From NCBI GenBank assembly GCA_003586115.2, contig QVOM02000073.1, positions 44,997,469 through 45,061,468 of the forward strand: a DNA stretch of 64,000 bases. Direction: 5' to 3'. The stretch is from Salvator merianae (Eukaryota > Chordata > Lepidosauria > Squamata > Teiidae). The notes below the pieces were generated by a model. It was not told where the DNA came from, made no database searches, and saw nothing but the letters and a program-made list of their open reading frames with translations. The position numbers and the translations under genes are program-made. Positions 48,254-60,325 of this stretch are shown one piece after another. The number at the start of each line of letters is the position of its first letter. Position 1 is the first letter of the stretch.

Positions 48254-49099
48254 ACCTGTAAATATTGTAAATATTCTTACTTCACTGTATATTAGGTTTA
48301 AGATGTAAGATATGTTATTAGAGTTTACTTTTGTTTGTGTTAGTAGCCTTTGCCTGCTGCAGCCACACTGGCTCCTTCCCCCCCCCCCGGGGGGGACAGA
48401 AGCTGATGTGGCAGGGATGAGGGGTGATGGTGGTGTGTATCCAGGCAGGTGGCAACAATGGATGCAGCAGCTGGAGCAGCAGGCACAGGTGGCAGCACTG
48501 ATGGGCTGAGCAAGCGTGTGCACAGCACTGCTGGCTCCAGCTCTGAGTCTTCTCTGTGCTGGCGCTCTGGCAGTGGGGTGCTTGCAGTGAGAGCTAAGGA
48601 GGGAAATGTTGTCATCTTCCCCTTCAGCCAGCGGCCCAGCCAGGAAGAGGAGCTGGGGAAGGAGGGGGTGCTTCCTCCTAAAATCAGAGCAGCAGGTCCT
48701 TCACATCATGTGGGAGGCAAAGCGGGGAGGCAGAGGCGAGAGACTCTCCAGCCTCAGTGGCTGGTGAGGCAGGAGGCCCGGCAGGCGTGGGGCAAGATGT
48801 CAATTCTCTGCTTCTCCGGATTTTCGCAAAAGACGGTTGGAGAAAAATCTCCCCATTTGTTGTTTGTAATCAAGCCTTATAACTGATTCCATTTACGTTG
48901 TCTGGTTGAATACCTTCTTGCCTGTCCCTTAAAAACTTCCTCCTATTGATCAAGCTCTCCTTTTTCCCCCTGTGGGGTAAGAATGAAAACAAAATGGCTA
49001 CCCAAGAGCAGATAATACAGTAGAAGGAAATGAGCTCCTCCTGTGCCATTGCCCGGTGCTCTCCCACCTGAGAAAGGCAACGCCCACAAGGTCAGACAC
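48254..49099. other. GC-rich unclassified interval
   Basis: 48355-48800 is markedly GC-richer than the intron around it, with an open frame of 145 codons at 48449-48886 (non-ATG start) and overlapping minus frames. No domain recognised. It may be part of an unnamed repeat. Confidence 0.4.
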
Positions 49100-49345
49100 T
49101 GGTGGAGAGGGGACAGGACACCCCCCCCCCCTAAAGTCCTGTTCCACCCCAAATAGTCTCCTTACCCAATCAGACACTGCAAATGTAAACAGACTAGTCA
49201 GCTTAAAGGGACTGAGTGCTGGAATTACCTAAATGCAAAATAGTCCTATTCAGGCTACTTTAGTCGGGAAAAAACAGAAATTGTCAGAACTCTCGGACCT
49301 GAAAATGGCCTGGAATCTGATTAAAAGTCATGTCTGACCCTGGCC
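49100..49345 (-). mobile_element. diverged end unit of the 1.2-kb DNA-element family
   Basis: Reads as the 9498-9749 unit does: a C-run, ccaaatagtctcc, caaaatagtcc, taatcag-type pairing, then gtctgaccctggcc at the end. More diverged than the other copies and stopping near the same C-run. Confidence 0.6.
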
Positions 49346-50775
49346 TTTAAAACTGAAGGGAAAACTTTGGGAAAGTCTTGCTGTAACTGTAGTCCCAACT
49401 TAAAGTTAAGTGTAGAAGTATGGAGGAATACTTTGCAAATAAAAATTTTCTCACTCTTAGTACAGATTTATCATCTATGGATGATCCATTTTATTGTTAT
49501 CTTTCATTGACAGAAAATGTACAGACCTGACCATAATTGCATACATCAACCTTCATCTGCTTTCTCCCTTGTGCTCTTCAATTATTCTGGGCCTGTTCAT
49601 ACTTGCAACTAGTGAGCATCAGGGATGCTCACTGGTCAAGTGCTTCCTCGTTTCACGGAGGCCCTGACGGTCAGGAGCAGACTACAGCGACTCCCAATCA
49701 CTACCTGCTGTGGAGTGCAAAATCGTGCTCCACAGCCGTACTGGGAGCAGCTGGACTGCTCTCAGTACAGTGCATTCACACCCACTTCTGGGTATGAATG
49801 CACAGCTGTGTGGTGCGACCGCACCAGGCCGCTGCCATGAATGTTTACTTCTGAACATTCCTCTGTCTTAGAATGAAATGTGGTTCTGCAACAGCATCCC
49901 AGTGCATTGCAATACCAATTTTAAAGCAACTCATAAAACTGTTTCAGTTTTTAGATTTGCACAGTTAACTCCTCCAGAAAAAGACAGCAGATCATTTCAT
50001 AACCTCTTAATGGGCTCATATGGTTGTAACAGCTGCTCTTTTAATGTGTGCATTAAAATACCAAATGAATGTGCTCTTGCTGTTTGGGCACACTAAAGCT
50101 AATGTTAATTACCCAAAGGACTAATTTTCGAAAGGTAAAAGCAGTTCTTCCAAATACCCTTGAGAGGGAGTAACTAAGTGATCACATAAAAAATATTGTA
50201 TAAAATGATCTGTGACATGCTAGTTAATGCCACAGCAGCTGTTAAAACAGTGTGGGTTTTTTTTTTGAAAAATAAAATTTTTCTAAGGAACTGTTTCTCT
50301 GTCTCATTCATACATTCATGTTTTTGTGTGTGTATGTTCACAAATGTGATTTTGCAAATTGAGGCTTAATCTGAATTTTTAACTTGTTTTGCGGACTGCT
50401 TTCTCATTTCCTCCTAAAACTAGCCAGAGTGTATCATTTAGAAAACAAGAAAAAAATAAGCCCAACTTTTCCACATAAAATGCCTAGGGCTGTTGCCAGC
50501 AATTAGTTGCATGCCAAAAAAAATTACGTATCAGTGCAGCATAAATTGTGAGAAGCAATGAAAGAGTAAAAGAGTGTGAGAACTAGAGAGGAGTAGGCAA
50601 AAAAGTTAGACAATAACAGTCAGATAAAATATATGGCCATTAAAATACTGATTAAGGCATGAATTACCAGGAAAAGTAAATTCAGCTCAGTAGGTCAAAT
50701 GCTAATTTAAATAAAATGTAATTTTACCTGCTGACAAGAGGTTATTGCCAAAAAAGGAAGACAGCCCATGATAAG
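49346..50775. other. SHROOM1: intronic interval
   Basis: No exon. 49590-49860 may be an old DNA transposon (gggcctgttcatacttgcaa), termini unclear. Confidence 0.4.
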
Positions 50776-51125
50776 AGAACATAAGAGAAGCCCTGCTGGA
50801 TCAGTCCACAGCCTATTTAGTTCAGGATCCCGTCTCAGACAGTGGCGCAGTAATTGCTGCTGGACATTCTCAAGCAGAAGATAAAGACAGAACCTTCACC
50901 AGCTCTCGACTGCCTGCAGATGGCCTTTAGAGGCATTCTGGCTGCTTCTCCAACCTGGAGACAGTACCTAGATATCAATACACTTGTTCTCCATGAATTT
51001 GTCTTACCTTTCCTTAAAGCTGTCCAGGCTGGTTGCTGTCACCACCTCTTCTGGTAGTAAATTCTATAGACTGATGACTCTTTGGGTGTACACGTGGAAG
51101 TGCTTCAGTTACTTTCAGGGGTGCA
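50776..51125 (-). mobile_element. CR1-type LINE 3' fragment
   Basis: agaacataagagaagccctg, ggacattctcaagcagaaga, caccacctcttctggtagta and ccctttgggtg-like wording match in reverse 40.93-41.28 kb. Confidence 0.82.
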
Positions 51126-52257
51126 AGATGGGATAGACCCTGGAAAAGATAGAAAGATGGACCTCTATTGTCAGGAAGACTGAGAACAAAATACTGTGCA
51201 GAAGGTGATAATAAACTCTTTAAGTCCAGCCAAAATGTTCCTCTTTGCTTCCTGGGCCCCTAGCATAAAAGCTGCGTTCTTTCAAAGACAGTTACATCCC
51301 TGACTTCTTTTTTACCATATCTCTAATGACTGTGGAACTACATGGACGCAGAAAGAAGTTTTGCGGCTTCTTTATAGACTGATAATTTATTGTGCCACAA
51401 GCTTTCAGACTATTCAGGGGGGAACGTTGACAGCAAGGCAAAGAAAATGAACAGCAGAAAAGTGGAAACAGTATTAATTACGTATTTAGTAGTGATAATT
51501 GCATTGATCATAAGGGCTTTCTGACCTTGATAAGCCAATTAATGAGTGTAAATCTTTGTCCCAGGTAAGTTCAGAAGTGATCACAGTGGACTTCTTGAGG
51601 TTCTAGAATACTGTAATTCAGGGCTGTGGTCACATTTTTATGTTTTAGTCAGTCCCTGGGACTGACAAAGGAGTGAGGGCATTTTGGGCCTCCTCCAGCC
51701 TGGTCACACGTTAGTGTGCTGCCGCCACTGTCACCCAAGCCCTCCTGATAATAGGTAAGTTGGGGCAGGGAGAGCGGGGGTGGGTGGGAGACGAGGAAGC
51801 TGTCTAGTGGGATATGGCAAGAGGCAATCCTGGGACCTTGCTTCTTGCCATCTGGAGGCAGCCGTAGTTTTCCCCAATAGGTTGGAAAGTATGATGTGTA
51901 GTTTCAAGCGTTGTACAATTTTATGCAGCAATAGCTCCTTGTCTTTTGTTCTGCCAGTCCTTCAAGACTTTGCCCAATGCAGCATTATCAGAAAATGTTT
52001 GCATTAATAAAAGAAAATTGGGGGACCCTATAGAAGTAGAGAGAAGAGTAAAATAGAGAATTATACCTTCAGTTCTGATGTTGAGTGCGTTTCTTAAACG
52101 TTGGTGTTATGAAAAGAATTCTACTTGTTTTAGATTTATATTGAAATAGTTTCCCCTAGTGAATTTAGGAACGAAACATGATTGTTGATGTTTTGCATTG
52201 TTGGTTGTTGTTTTTAAACAAAAGAGATGCGATGTTAATTTAAAAACTCCTTTCTAG
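51126..52257. other. SHROOM1: intronic interval with a short repeat
   Basis: 51370-51412 (gactgataatttattgtgcc, acaagctttcag) resembles the short repeat near 30.5 kb. 51680-51880 looks like a DNA-element remnant. Ends at the acceptor of the 52258 exon. Confidence 0.4.
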
Positions 52258-52926
52258 CTCTCTGACCAAGGAGCAACCGGAAGCAGATGCATTAGACAGA
52301 AAAGATCATGTGGCTGTTGCAAAGCAAAATGCTAACACAGGTGGAAGAAGAGGAGTGTCTGTGGAAGGTACTGAAACTGCAGAAATGATCAGATTATCAT
52401 CCCTGAGTCAAAATACAGACGATGTTCACCATCTGAAGAACCATCACCTTTCTTCTGGACTGGAGACCTGCAAAAATAATCAAGGAGCAAATATTCCGCA
52501 ACACTTTGAATCTGCTTTGGGGAACCTTCCGAAACAATCACACGCCGATCATTTTTCCGGGCTTAGAGGGTTAAATTCAAGGGCACGTGAACCACATAGC
52601 ATAAATGAGCTCTCTAACACTCGGGGAAGTTCAGGCAACTCGGGTGTTGCACAGGTACCTCAGCTTTCTGTGGGCAGGTTGTCGTCTTCTAATGTACAAG
52701 TTATGCCTCTTTGTACTTTACCAGCACCTTCTCCTGCTGAGGCAGACAATGAAGTTTTTGTGGACTTTTTAGCCAACAGCTCAGAGATCACTTCAAATGT
52801 TCTTTCCTTCCCTGGCCAGAGTAGCACTTCTGCTCCAGACAGAAAAATACCTGAATCTGCCTCGGCTGCACCAGCATCACAGATTTCTACAGGGAAGCCA
52901 CACATCAAGGGAAAATATGATATTAG
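52258..52926 (+). CDS. SHROOM1: SHROOM1 coding exon, linker between ASD1 and ASD2
   Basis: The acceptor is ctcctttctag at 52257 and the donor is ATTAG|GTAAAC. The exon has 669 nt. Its first base completes residue 911, then come 222 whole codons (residues 912-1133) and two bases that complete Ser1134 in the next exon. The protein begins SLTKEQPEADALDRK and is rich in Ser, Asn, Gln and Glu with no recognised domain. This matches the poorly conserved linker between the actin-binding and Rho-kinase-binding regions of Shroom proteins. The reading frame is open across the whole exon and closes only in the donor (TAA at 52928). Upstream of the acceptor the frame meets the AG of the splice site, so no start codon belongs here. 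Confidence 0.85.
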
Positions 52927-53365
52927 GTAAACGTTTTATTTCTGTTTGAGACAATCTCAGATTTCTTTTATTTTCTGAATATCTGCTGACATGTCAATCC
53001 TTGTGTTTCACAAGTGTAAACAAACAGTGTATTTACACCTACATGGAAAAATGTGTAAATGAAGCAGTGGTAGGTGGCAGATGAGGTGCAGGATCCCATA
53101 TCAACAGAATCCTGCTCAAAGTTGTAATATAATATAATATTTCAGTGTCCTTTAACATCCAGACAATCCCAGGCTGAAGTCACATAAAAGCAGTACATAT
53201 GTAACAAAAGATAAAAGTTGATTGAACTCTGCTATTCCGATATAAGTTTCCTCACTATACTTATAGACTTGCAAAGTATTGTGTTAGGTCACAGATAGCA
53301 AGACTCTCCCTATATGTTTATGCAGAGAAGTGGTAACTTTTTCTGGTCTTTAATGTGGACTAGAT

Positions 53366-53545
53366 GGCCCTTTCTGCACTTGGCCTTATTGTGGATTATA
53401 TCTCAGAATAGAGACCTGCCATCCACATGCTAGTGCAAACTATAACAGGTCTTGCCCAGGGCCTACCATAGTCTGCACTAGCATGCAGATGGCAGGTCCC
53501 TATTCTGAGATATGATCCACAATAAGGCCAAGTGCAGAAAGGTCC
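53366..53545. mobile_element. palindromic miniature DNA element, 180 bp
   Basis: A nearly perfect hairpin: ggccctttctgcacttggcc at the left and aggccaagtgcagaaaggtcc at the right, with pairing continuing some 60 bases inwards. Lies in the SHROOM1 intron 52927-54566. GATG flanks both ends (53362 and 53546), a possible target duplication. Confidence 0.85.
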
Positions 53546-54566
53546 GATGTGGGGTGGGAATGCTAGCTGTCACGTGCTACTACTCTTTTTTAAAATGCGT
53601 GTGGATACAGAAATGCTCTGTGACCGCTAGCGTTCCTCACTAAATGGGTTCAAGTGGAAGTTGGACAGCCATCTATTGGAGATGATTTGATTTGGATTCC
53701 TGCACAGTGCAGAGGTTGGATTCAGTTACCTAAATTGCCATTTCTGACTCTAGGGTTTATCCATACATGTATGTTGGGTGTTTTATTTCCTGCTTTCAAG
53801 ATAGTATTTCCAACTGATGCACTCTCAAGAGGGGCTCCACACACTTCATAAATAATGGAGAGAGTGCTGAGCCTTAGGTGTAGCTACTGTTGGCTTAGGC
53901 AAGGTCTGCACAGCACCGTTATGGCACCATAAATTGGCCCTGAGGGTCTGTTTGGCCATGTTTCCTCTGGCACAGTGGGTGTGCTGGATGAGTGCTGATC
54001 CACTGTAAGTGCTGATCCTTAGAGACCTGTAAAGGGCGAGTGGGAGTTTGCATTCCTGAGCACTTATTCCCACTTTTCTGGTGGCCATGCTGTTGCAGTG
54101 CCACTTGAGCAGACCTATCTGATCTGCTTCCTTCTAGCTGCTGGTGGCCCTGTGCCTTCAAATGTGGGCCCCTTTCCTGTCTTTGAAGAACTTGCTGCAA
54201 TGACATCACAGCTGGAAAATGAAAGTTCCTGGGCTGTGATGTCTGCGCAGCTGGAAGCAGTGACAGGTATGCAGTTAGCATGCCACTACTTTGACGAGCA
54301 CTAAAGTTGCAGTGTTATTCCCAGTGCATTTTAGTTAAAGCACTGGTGATCTCCTGTGCAATTCCTCCCTTTCTCCCTGTATTTTAATTTTGGTATAAGA
54401 GAAAGCTGTTACTGTGTGATACTGTGGCTTACAAATTTGATTTATTTCTGTGTGATGTTGATAAAGGTGGGGAAGCCTGAGCTTAGTGCTCTATCTCTAA
54501 AGCCTTTAGGCAAACATAGGAGTACTACCGTATATTACATTTCCATGTGCTTTCTTTTTCTTCTAG
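53546..54566. other. SHROOM1: intronic interval
   Basis: Unclassified; 53890-54130 is GC-richer and may be an old transposon. No exon besides the acceptor at 54566. Confidence 0.45.
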
Positions 54567-55148
54567 CTTTCCTGTGTCCGAGAAAGAAGAATCTGCTCTT
54601 GCAAATAGTGAAGAAAAGGAGAATTCTGTTGGGAATTCCTATAGTGCACAGAAAGGTCTTGAATTGCCAGCGCTGTTCTCCTATGGAAAGAATAACAAGC
54701 ATTTTCACTTGAAGACAGTAATACGTGGCAACCCCCCAGTGTCCAGTGAATCAGAGAAACCACTGTGGGAGCAGCTGGATCCAGGTGACGCCATGCATTG
54801 CTCAGAGAACAGCACACCTGAGTATTGCAGAGACTTCTTAGACAACCAAAGACATAAAAAAGCTAGTCACCCATTAGCAAATGTTAACATTCTGCAAAAT
54901 GAACCTACATGCAGCCTTCCTATGAAAGAAACAGATCTATCTATGTTAAAATCTGCAGAGGACCAGCAGAATGAAGCCCTTGCTGTTGAAATTCTTGCCA
55001 AAGACAAGTCACTGTTTGACATCCTTGCACCTAATCCCATTAGGAAAAGTGTTTCAGATCTCATGGAGGGACTTTTTCCAGTGAATATTTCTCTGCTGGA
55101 CAGATCCTGCAGAAGAAAGAAAAGAATTCAGCTAGCCCAAGGAAATCA
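54567..55148 (+). CDS. SHROOM1: SHROOM1 coding exon with the start of ASD2
   Basis: The acceptor (tttctttttcttctag) ends at 54566 and the donor is AATCA|GTAAGT. The exon has 582 nt, opens in the phase left by the previous exon, and encodes residues 1134-1328. The first two thirds are linker (FPVSEKEESALANSEEKE and onward). From about Asn1269 the sequence turns into the conserved head of ASD2: AVEILAKDKSLFDILAPN, then SDLMEGLFP. In the family, ASD2 forms the segmented coiled coil that docks onto the Rho-kinase coiled coil. Only the first conserved block is here. The exon ends after a basic stretch (CRRKKRIQLAQGN). Confidence 0.9.
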
Positions 55149-55596
55149 GTAAGTTTATGATATGGAGTTATGGGTAGTGTATTTTGGGGTGGAGACATGT
55201 TAAATGCACAGCTGGTATCAACAATTACATGAAAAAATTGCTTATAGGAGGAAAAGTCAGATTACATCAATACTAGTCATGTTAACAATGAAATCCCTGG
55301 TTGTGTGCACTTCTGTAACAGAACACAAATTATATGATATAAAATTTACTGGGAAATTCCTTGGATTCTGTAATTACAAGGTGACTTGTGTAGCAGATAA
55401 TACGAAAGACCTCTGTCTGGGACCTTAAGAAATATTAGATTAGGTGACAATTAGTCTGACCTTGAATAAATCAACTTCCAATGCTCCTGCTAAAGAGTAT
55501 TTCCAGTGTTTGGAAAATTCCTTTTTTTTAGAATATAAGACTCATGATTCTTAGTGATGATAGTGATGACACAAACCCTATAAAACAAAGCAAGAT
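55149..55596. other. SHROOM1: intronic interval
   Basis: Begins with the GTAAGT donor. Nothing else recognised. Confidence 0.5.
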
Positions 55597-55950
55597 TTAT
55601 GGTGCCTCCAGACGTGGGCTAAAACCCACGATTCTTCTGGGATTATATTGGGATTACTATAGTGGAAACTGTTGCTATGGCCATTTTACCAATCACAGAC
55701 AGGGGAAGTTGGGCAGACTACTGTCCAATCAATAAATAACAACCATTGTCAGGGGAGATGTACCCTGATTTGGAGCTGAATGAAGGCCACAGTGTGGCAA
55801 AATAAGATAGGTTCTCAGCCATATATATTAAAAAAAACTGTTTGGAAGGCACTCTTTTTTGGTGTCTCTAATGATGGAACACATCATTAAAAACACTTTT
55901 TTCTAAAGGGGCAACTTGAAAAGGCCCTGTCTGATCACATTCTACCAAAG
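55597..55950. mobile_element. two adjoining DNA-element fragments
   Basis: 55597-55660 (ggtgcctccagacgtgggct, aaaacccacgattcttctgg) matches the left end of the 44.6-kb foldback family. 55786-55945 (ggttctcagccatatata, ccctgtctgatcacattcta) matches the right half of the 27.1-kb element. Confidence 0.6.
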
Positions 55951-56104
55951 CAAGGACAGCTGGGGTGGGTTGGGGAGCTGGGAGGTGCAGGCCAGTGGAT
56001 CACAGAGGCAGAGCCAGATCTTGGTGTGATTTATTCTGTTTCCTCTCCCGGAAGGAAGCAGTGTTGCTTTTTCCACTTTCCTCGGAGTAGGCATCACTAG
56101 GCAG

Positions 56105-56250
56105 CTTTTGTAGCTTAGCCATAGAGCAAACTTTATGGAAAGCAGAGAGCACAGGTTTGATCCTCCCCTTCTTCTTGGAAGAAACCTTTTCTCTATCTTT
56201 GCCAAGAAGACTGTGTAGAAGTGTCCATGGAGTCACTGGGAGTCAGGTGA
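56105..56250 (+). mobile_element. tRNA-derived SINE, diverged
   Basis: Head gtagcttagccatagagcaa, B box ggtttgatcctcc, body tctatctttgccaagaagac, end gagtcactgggagtcagg. Confidence 0.65.
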
Positions 56251-59200
56251 AGTGTGTTATCAAAGAGAAAATGTTCTGTTCTCCATCTTAAGAGGATATC
56301 TATTAACATAACAGAGTCTTAGCTTGATTCTGAAGCTTTATGTATGTCCTATGTACACCTAAGTCAGAATCAGTCTTTCTGTCACAAGAGCTAAAGAAAG
56401 AAGACTACAGAACTGCATACCAAAGGAAGGAACAATACAAATGCAGTAAGAAAGCTGGCGTGGTGTTACAGTTTGAGTAATAATGTAGGGCTACAGTCAG
56501 ATTTCTTCCACTTTTGCTGCTAAATGTATCATATGATGGCTGTGAGGGTAAGACTGTGTGTGGTAAAGTATTGCATTGCAGAGCAGCAACACACTGTATT
56601 TTTTACCCCCAGTTGCAGTATGGTGCCAAGGTAAACATTAGCAGTGTGACAAATGTGTTTAGCTTTTAAGCTGTCCTCAGCTGATCTTGTCTAAGCCCTG
56701 AAGCAAGACAAGTGTCAGAATTCACCATTTCCAGGCCTTCAAAAAGTATCTAGCAGTAGGCATATAAACATTTCCAAACTACTCTTCTTTCCCATGCCTC
56801 CCTGTCCCAGTACCTGTAGACCAAACATCCAGGCTCCCAGGCCTTCGGCATTCCAGCTAACCACCCACAAGGGGAAACACTGGATCAGTGAGAAAAGCAA
56901 GCAGGCATGGCTGGGATCTGAGAAGGTGCAAAGATGGCTGTGCTGTGGCCAGCACAGAAAACAAGCTAATAAGCAGCAGCCACTTGCATGCTACCTATAT
57001 CTGCCTGCCTTTATCCTTTTGCTGCTTATGGAAGGAAAATGGAAAGAATTCTTTTTTAGAACTATAAACAGCTTTGCTTTCCAGGTTATATCTAAGGTTC
57101 TATCTCTCTGATTAGCAAATCGGCCATCTTCGCGGCCAGATCTGCTGAACCTACCAAGGGACGTGCCATTTATATGGCCTGTGCCTCCCAGCTTCACAGG
57201 CTTTGAGGCTGTTGAACAAAAGTTCCACAGATTCAAAGGCCCTTTCCACACTGCATGGCCTTAAATAGTGTGGGCAAGTAGGCATGGGATACCCTGGAGC
57301 AAGCTAGCAGTAGCCTGCTCCAAGGGCCAGCTCCATTCAGACAGCCCATTGCAGCCCAGCCCTAATTGCTGACCTCAAAGGCTGCACCCCACCCTTGAAG
57401 TCTGCTCAGAGTCTTCAAAGCCATTCACAGTTTTGGGGAGGTCCTGTTTCAATGGCATGCCAGCTTCTGGCAACACTTCCAGGAGTCCTTCTTACGGTGC
57501 TGCCAAAAGGGTCTCCCATAAGGGGGTGTCCTGGCCTAAGGGGGTGTGCTGTCTCCATATCCTTCATAGTCTAGTATATGGATTCTGGCCTGGTTGCGGA
57601 TCTGTCCATAGCAAGAGTGGGATATGCTGCCATTTTGGATCATATCCCAGTCCATAGCTTCATCCAATGTGGACAATGCATCCCAGGAGGGGACTGGGCT
57701 TGCTCTGTTCCGCACTAGCATGTGGAAGATAGCCCCTAGAACCCTTCTTGTTCCAGACTACAGGTTAGTGCAGGAGGGATCAAAGTTTCCACTAAGTGCA
57801 ATTAAGCATTGCACCGGAAATGGCTATGTAAGTCAGCCATTTTCTGGTCACTGCTTAATCACATCAGTTGAAACATGATCTAGATAAGGCAGCCGTTGTG
57901 AAGGTCGGGATGCAGAAGGGCAAAATCTAGCCTCAGCAGTGGTTTCTGGGGTTTACCAGCAGGGCACCTCCAAGGGTGGATTTGCCTCTTTGAAATCTGG
58001 CTGCAGGTCCAATAGAGGTGGGAAAGTGACTTTGCTGCATCAAAGGGACTCTTACCAAGCAGTCGGTTTCAGCCGTCTGCATGCAGCCTCAGTCAGCTAA
58101 TGTTGGCAGCTTTTGCAGCATGTTACCATGTAGGGACAAAGGTCTGACCAGCAAAAAAGTGTGTGTGAGGGACAAGGAGATGGGGAGTATTCTCAGTAAA
58201 CACAACTTCAGCTTCTTGTGAAACGTTCTCTTTGAAAACTGCCCCCTTCTTGTTACTCTGGGAGATCTGTTGTTATTCTTCCCAAATCTGAAAGGGCAAG
58301 GCAACTTCACAGCATGCCTTCAGCTGAGGATGTGAACCAGGAAACTCTCTGAAGCTTTCTGACTTCAACTTTAAACTACCAAGGCACTTTAACTGTTCTG
58401 TGAGATTTAAGGAATTGTCGCAGAGTTACAGGGGCCACTTAAACTCTGCTGAACTGTATTTAGATCCTACCAGATAAAATCACAGCTTTGGAATGAGTAA
58501 TGCAACAGGAATATGATGGCGTTGCAGTTCCAAACACAATCCGCTTCCAGTGGTTCACAGTGATCTCTTTGAGGGCATCTACACCTGTAATTTTCTGTGA
58601 ACTCGAACCAGCTGTGGTCTGTGGAGCTCACATTAAAAACTGATGATCTGTGAACGTCCTGTATTCTTCCAAGACTTTATCCACAGTCAGTCTTGTGGTT
58701 TTGGTATAAATAGTGCCCCAAATTATCTGTGAGTAAAGGGGGCTTTCCTGGGGGGAATCTTTCCCTTTTTTTTGATGTGGCCAGTCACATTGCAGCTGGA
58801 CTGGAACCCAGCAGTGACGCATGCTGGGCAAAATTGAACTTGTATGGGACCTAGAAGCTCTGTATATCTCTGGGGCAGGAGGAGGAGGAGGAGGAGGAAG
58901 GATGAGATAGAGAATCCTGTGTATGTGTGTACATGCTGGAGCAATATTTTGGCTGCAGTCAGAGAGGACTTTTGAGAGAGGGATTCTCAGGCCCCTACAA
59001 TGGTGCATCTCTCCTTGCTGCCTCTTATTATGAGCACTGTCTTTGTCGATTAGGCATACGCAAAACAAAAGGAACCTGCCATGGATAGCTTGCATTTACT
59101 GCATCAAATGTTGCACCGAGATCCTACTATATGAACATTAACATTCAAACTGAGCATTTTCAAAGGACAAATGCAGACCAAACATCTCCGGGGTAGTTGT

Positions 59201-59319
59201 GCCCTTTCTTTCCAATGAGGAACTGTTATTCTTGTCATTCGTAGTGCCTTTTCCCATGTAGACCTGCCCGTGCTTTATGAATGAAAACTGAGGGCCTTCT
59301 GTTAGTTCTGCTGCAGGTG
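56251..59319. other. SHROOM1: intronic interval, 3.1 kb
   Basis: No exon recognised. 57238-58100 is moderately GC-rich and begins aaggccctttccacactgca, like the ends of the miniature elements, but a matching right end was not found. A short (AGG)n lies at about 58877-58900. Confidence 0.4.
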
Positions 59320-59455
59320 AGAAGGGCTTCTTTGTGGCTTAGAAATAGCCTCCCAGTGACTGGCTAAAACGTGTCTCTTCAATCAGGCCTTTGATTCATA
59401 GTTTCCTCTGAATGTAATCCTTCCAGGATTACAGGATAAATAAATAAACAAACAA
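59320..59455 (+). mobile_element. L2-type LINE 3' end
   Basis: ggcttctttgtggcttagaa and cctcccagtgactggctaaa, then gcttcaatcagg-like sequence and a TAAA/CAAA tail (aaataaataaacaaacaaac). Confidence 0.6.
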
Positions 59456-60325
59456 ACAAATGTATGTTCACTGACAAAGAAAAAAATCAAAGATCTTTAT
59501 CTTTAGGGGAGAGAGTTCTCTGTAAACACAGGGATGCAAGCTAAGGGCCAGCAACTTTCCAATTTTGGGGGCAGAGAGGCAACTTTCATTTGGCATAACA
59601 TGCACAGATTTTAGCTTGACTCCAGTTTTTAAAAACAAATCCAACTAATCCATTGATTTGAGTTGTTTGAAATTAGCTCTGAAAGACTGGAAATGATTGA
59701 TTCAGTCAAAGGTCTCCAAGCCATAATGTGCTACTGAAAAAAAGCATCCATCAGATATCTGGGACAGAATATTGTGACGAGCAGCCAAAGCAGACATCGG
59801 CCCATCTCTGGTAGAAAAGCATTTTGGGACTACTGCCAGGCATGGGGAAAGTGCTGGCAGGTAGCTGCATTAAGTAGCCCTGGTGCCATGTTGAAGCTCT
59901 GCTGGTCTGCTGACTGCTTAGTCTGAAGTAAAAATAAGGCGGGAAATCACACACCCTTTTTATTCAGCTAGCACGTTTGCGACTTACTTAACATCTGGCA
60001 AAGCTCCTCTGATAACTGGGTCGGTCGCAACTTCTGGGAGCTCACCAAGTGCACAAAAGCCAAAAAAAGAGTAGGTGCCCAGCAAACTCCCTCAGGAGTT
60101 GCTACTGGTCCAGTGTTGGAGGAACCTCACCAGAAGGTCTAGTAAACCAAAAACATGCAGGAGGAACCCTGCACAAGTCTGGCAGGCCATCTCGAGGGGC
60201 AGTGCTAGCATGCCATTAAGATACAAGGTTGCTCTTCACTGTCTTGGATATCTTAAGTCCTCTGTTAATAAATTCTTGGCCTGCCGTTCAAAAAGTATGT
60301 ATCACATATTTGTTTTCTATTTCAG
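59456..60325. other. SHROOM1: intronic interval before the last exon in the window
   Basis: No repeat recognised with confidence. Ends with the acceptor at 60325. Confidence 0.45.
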
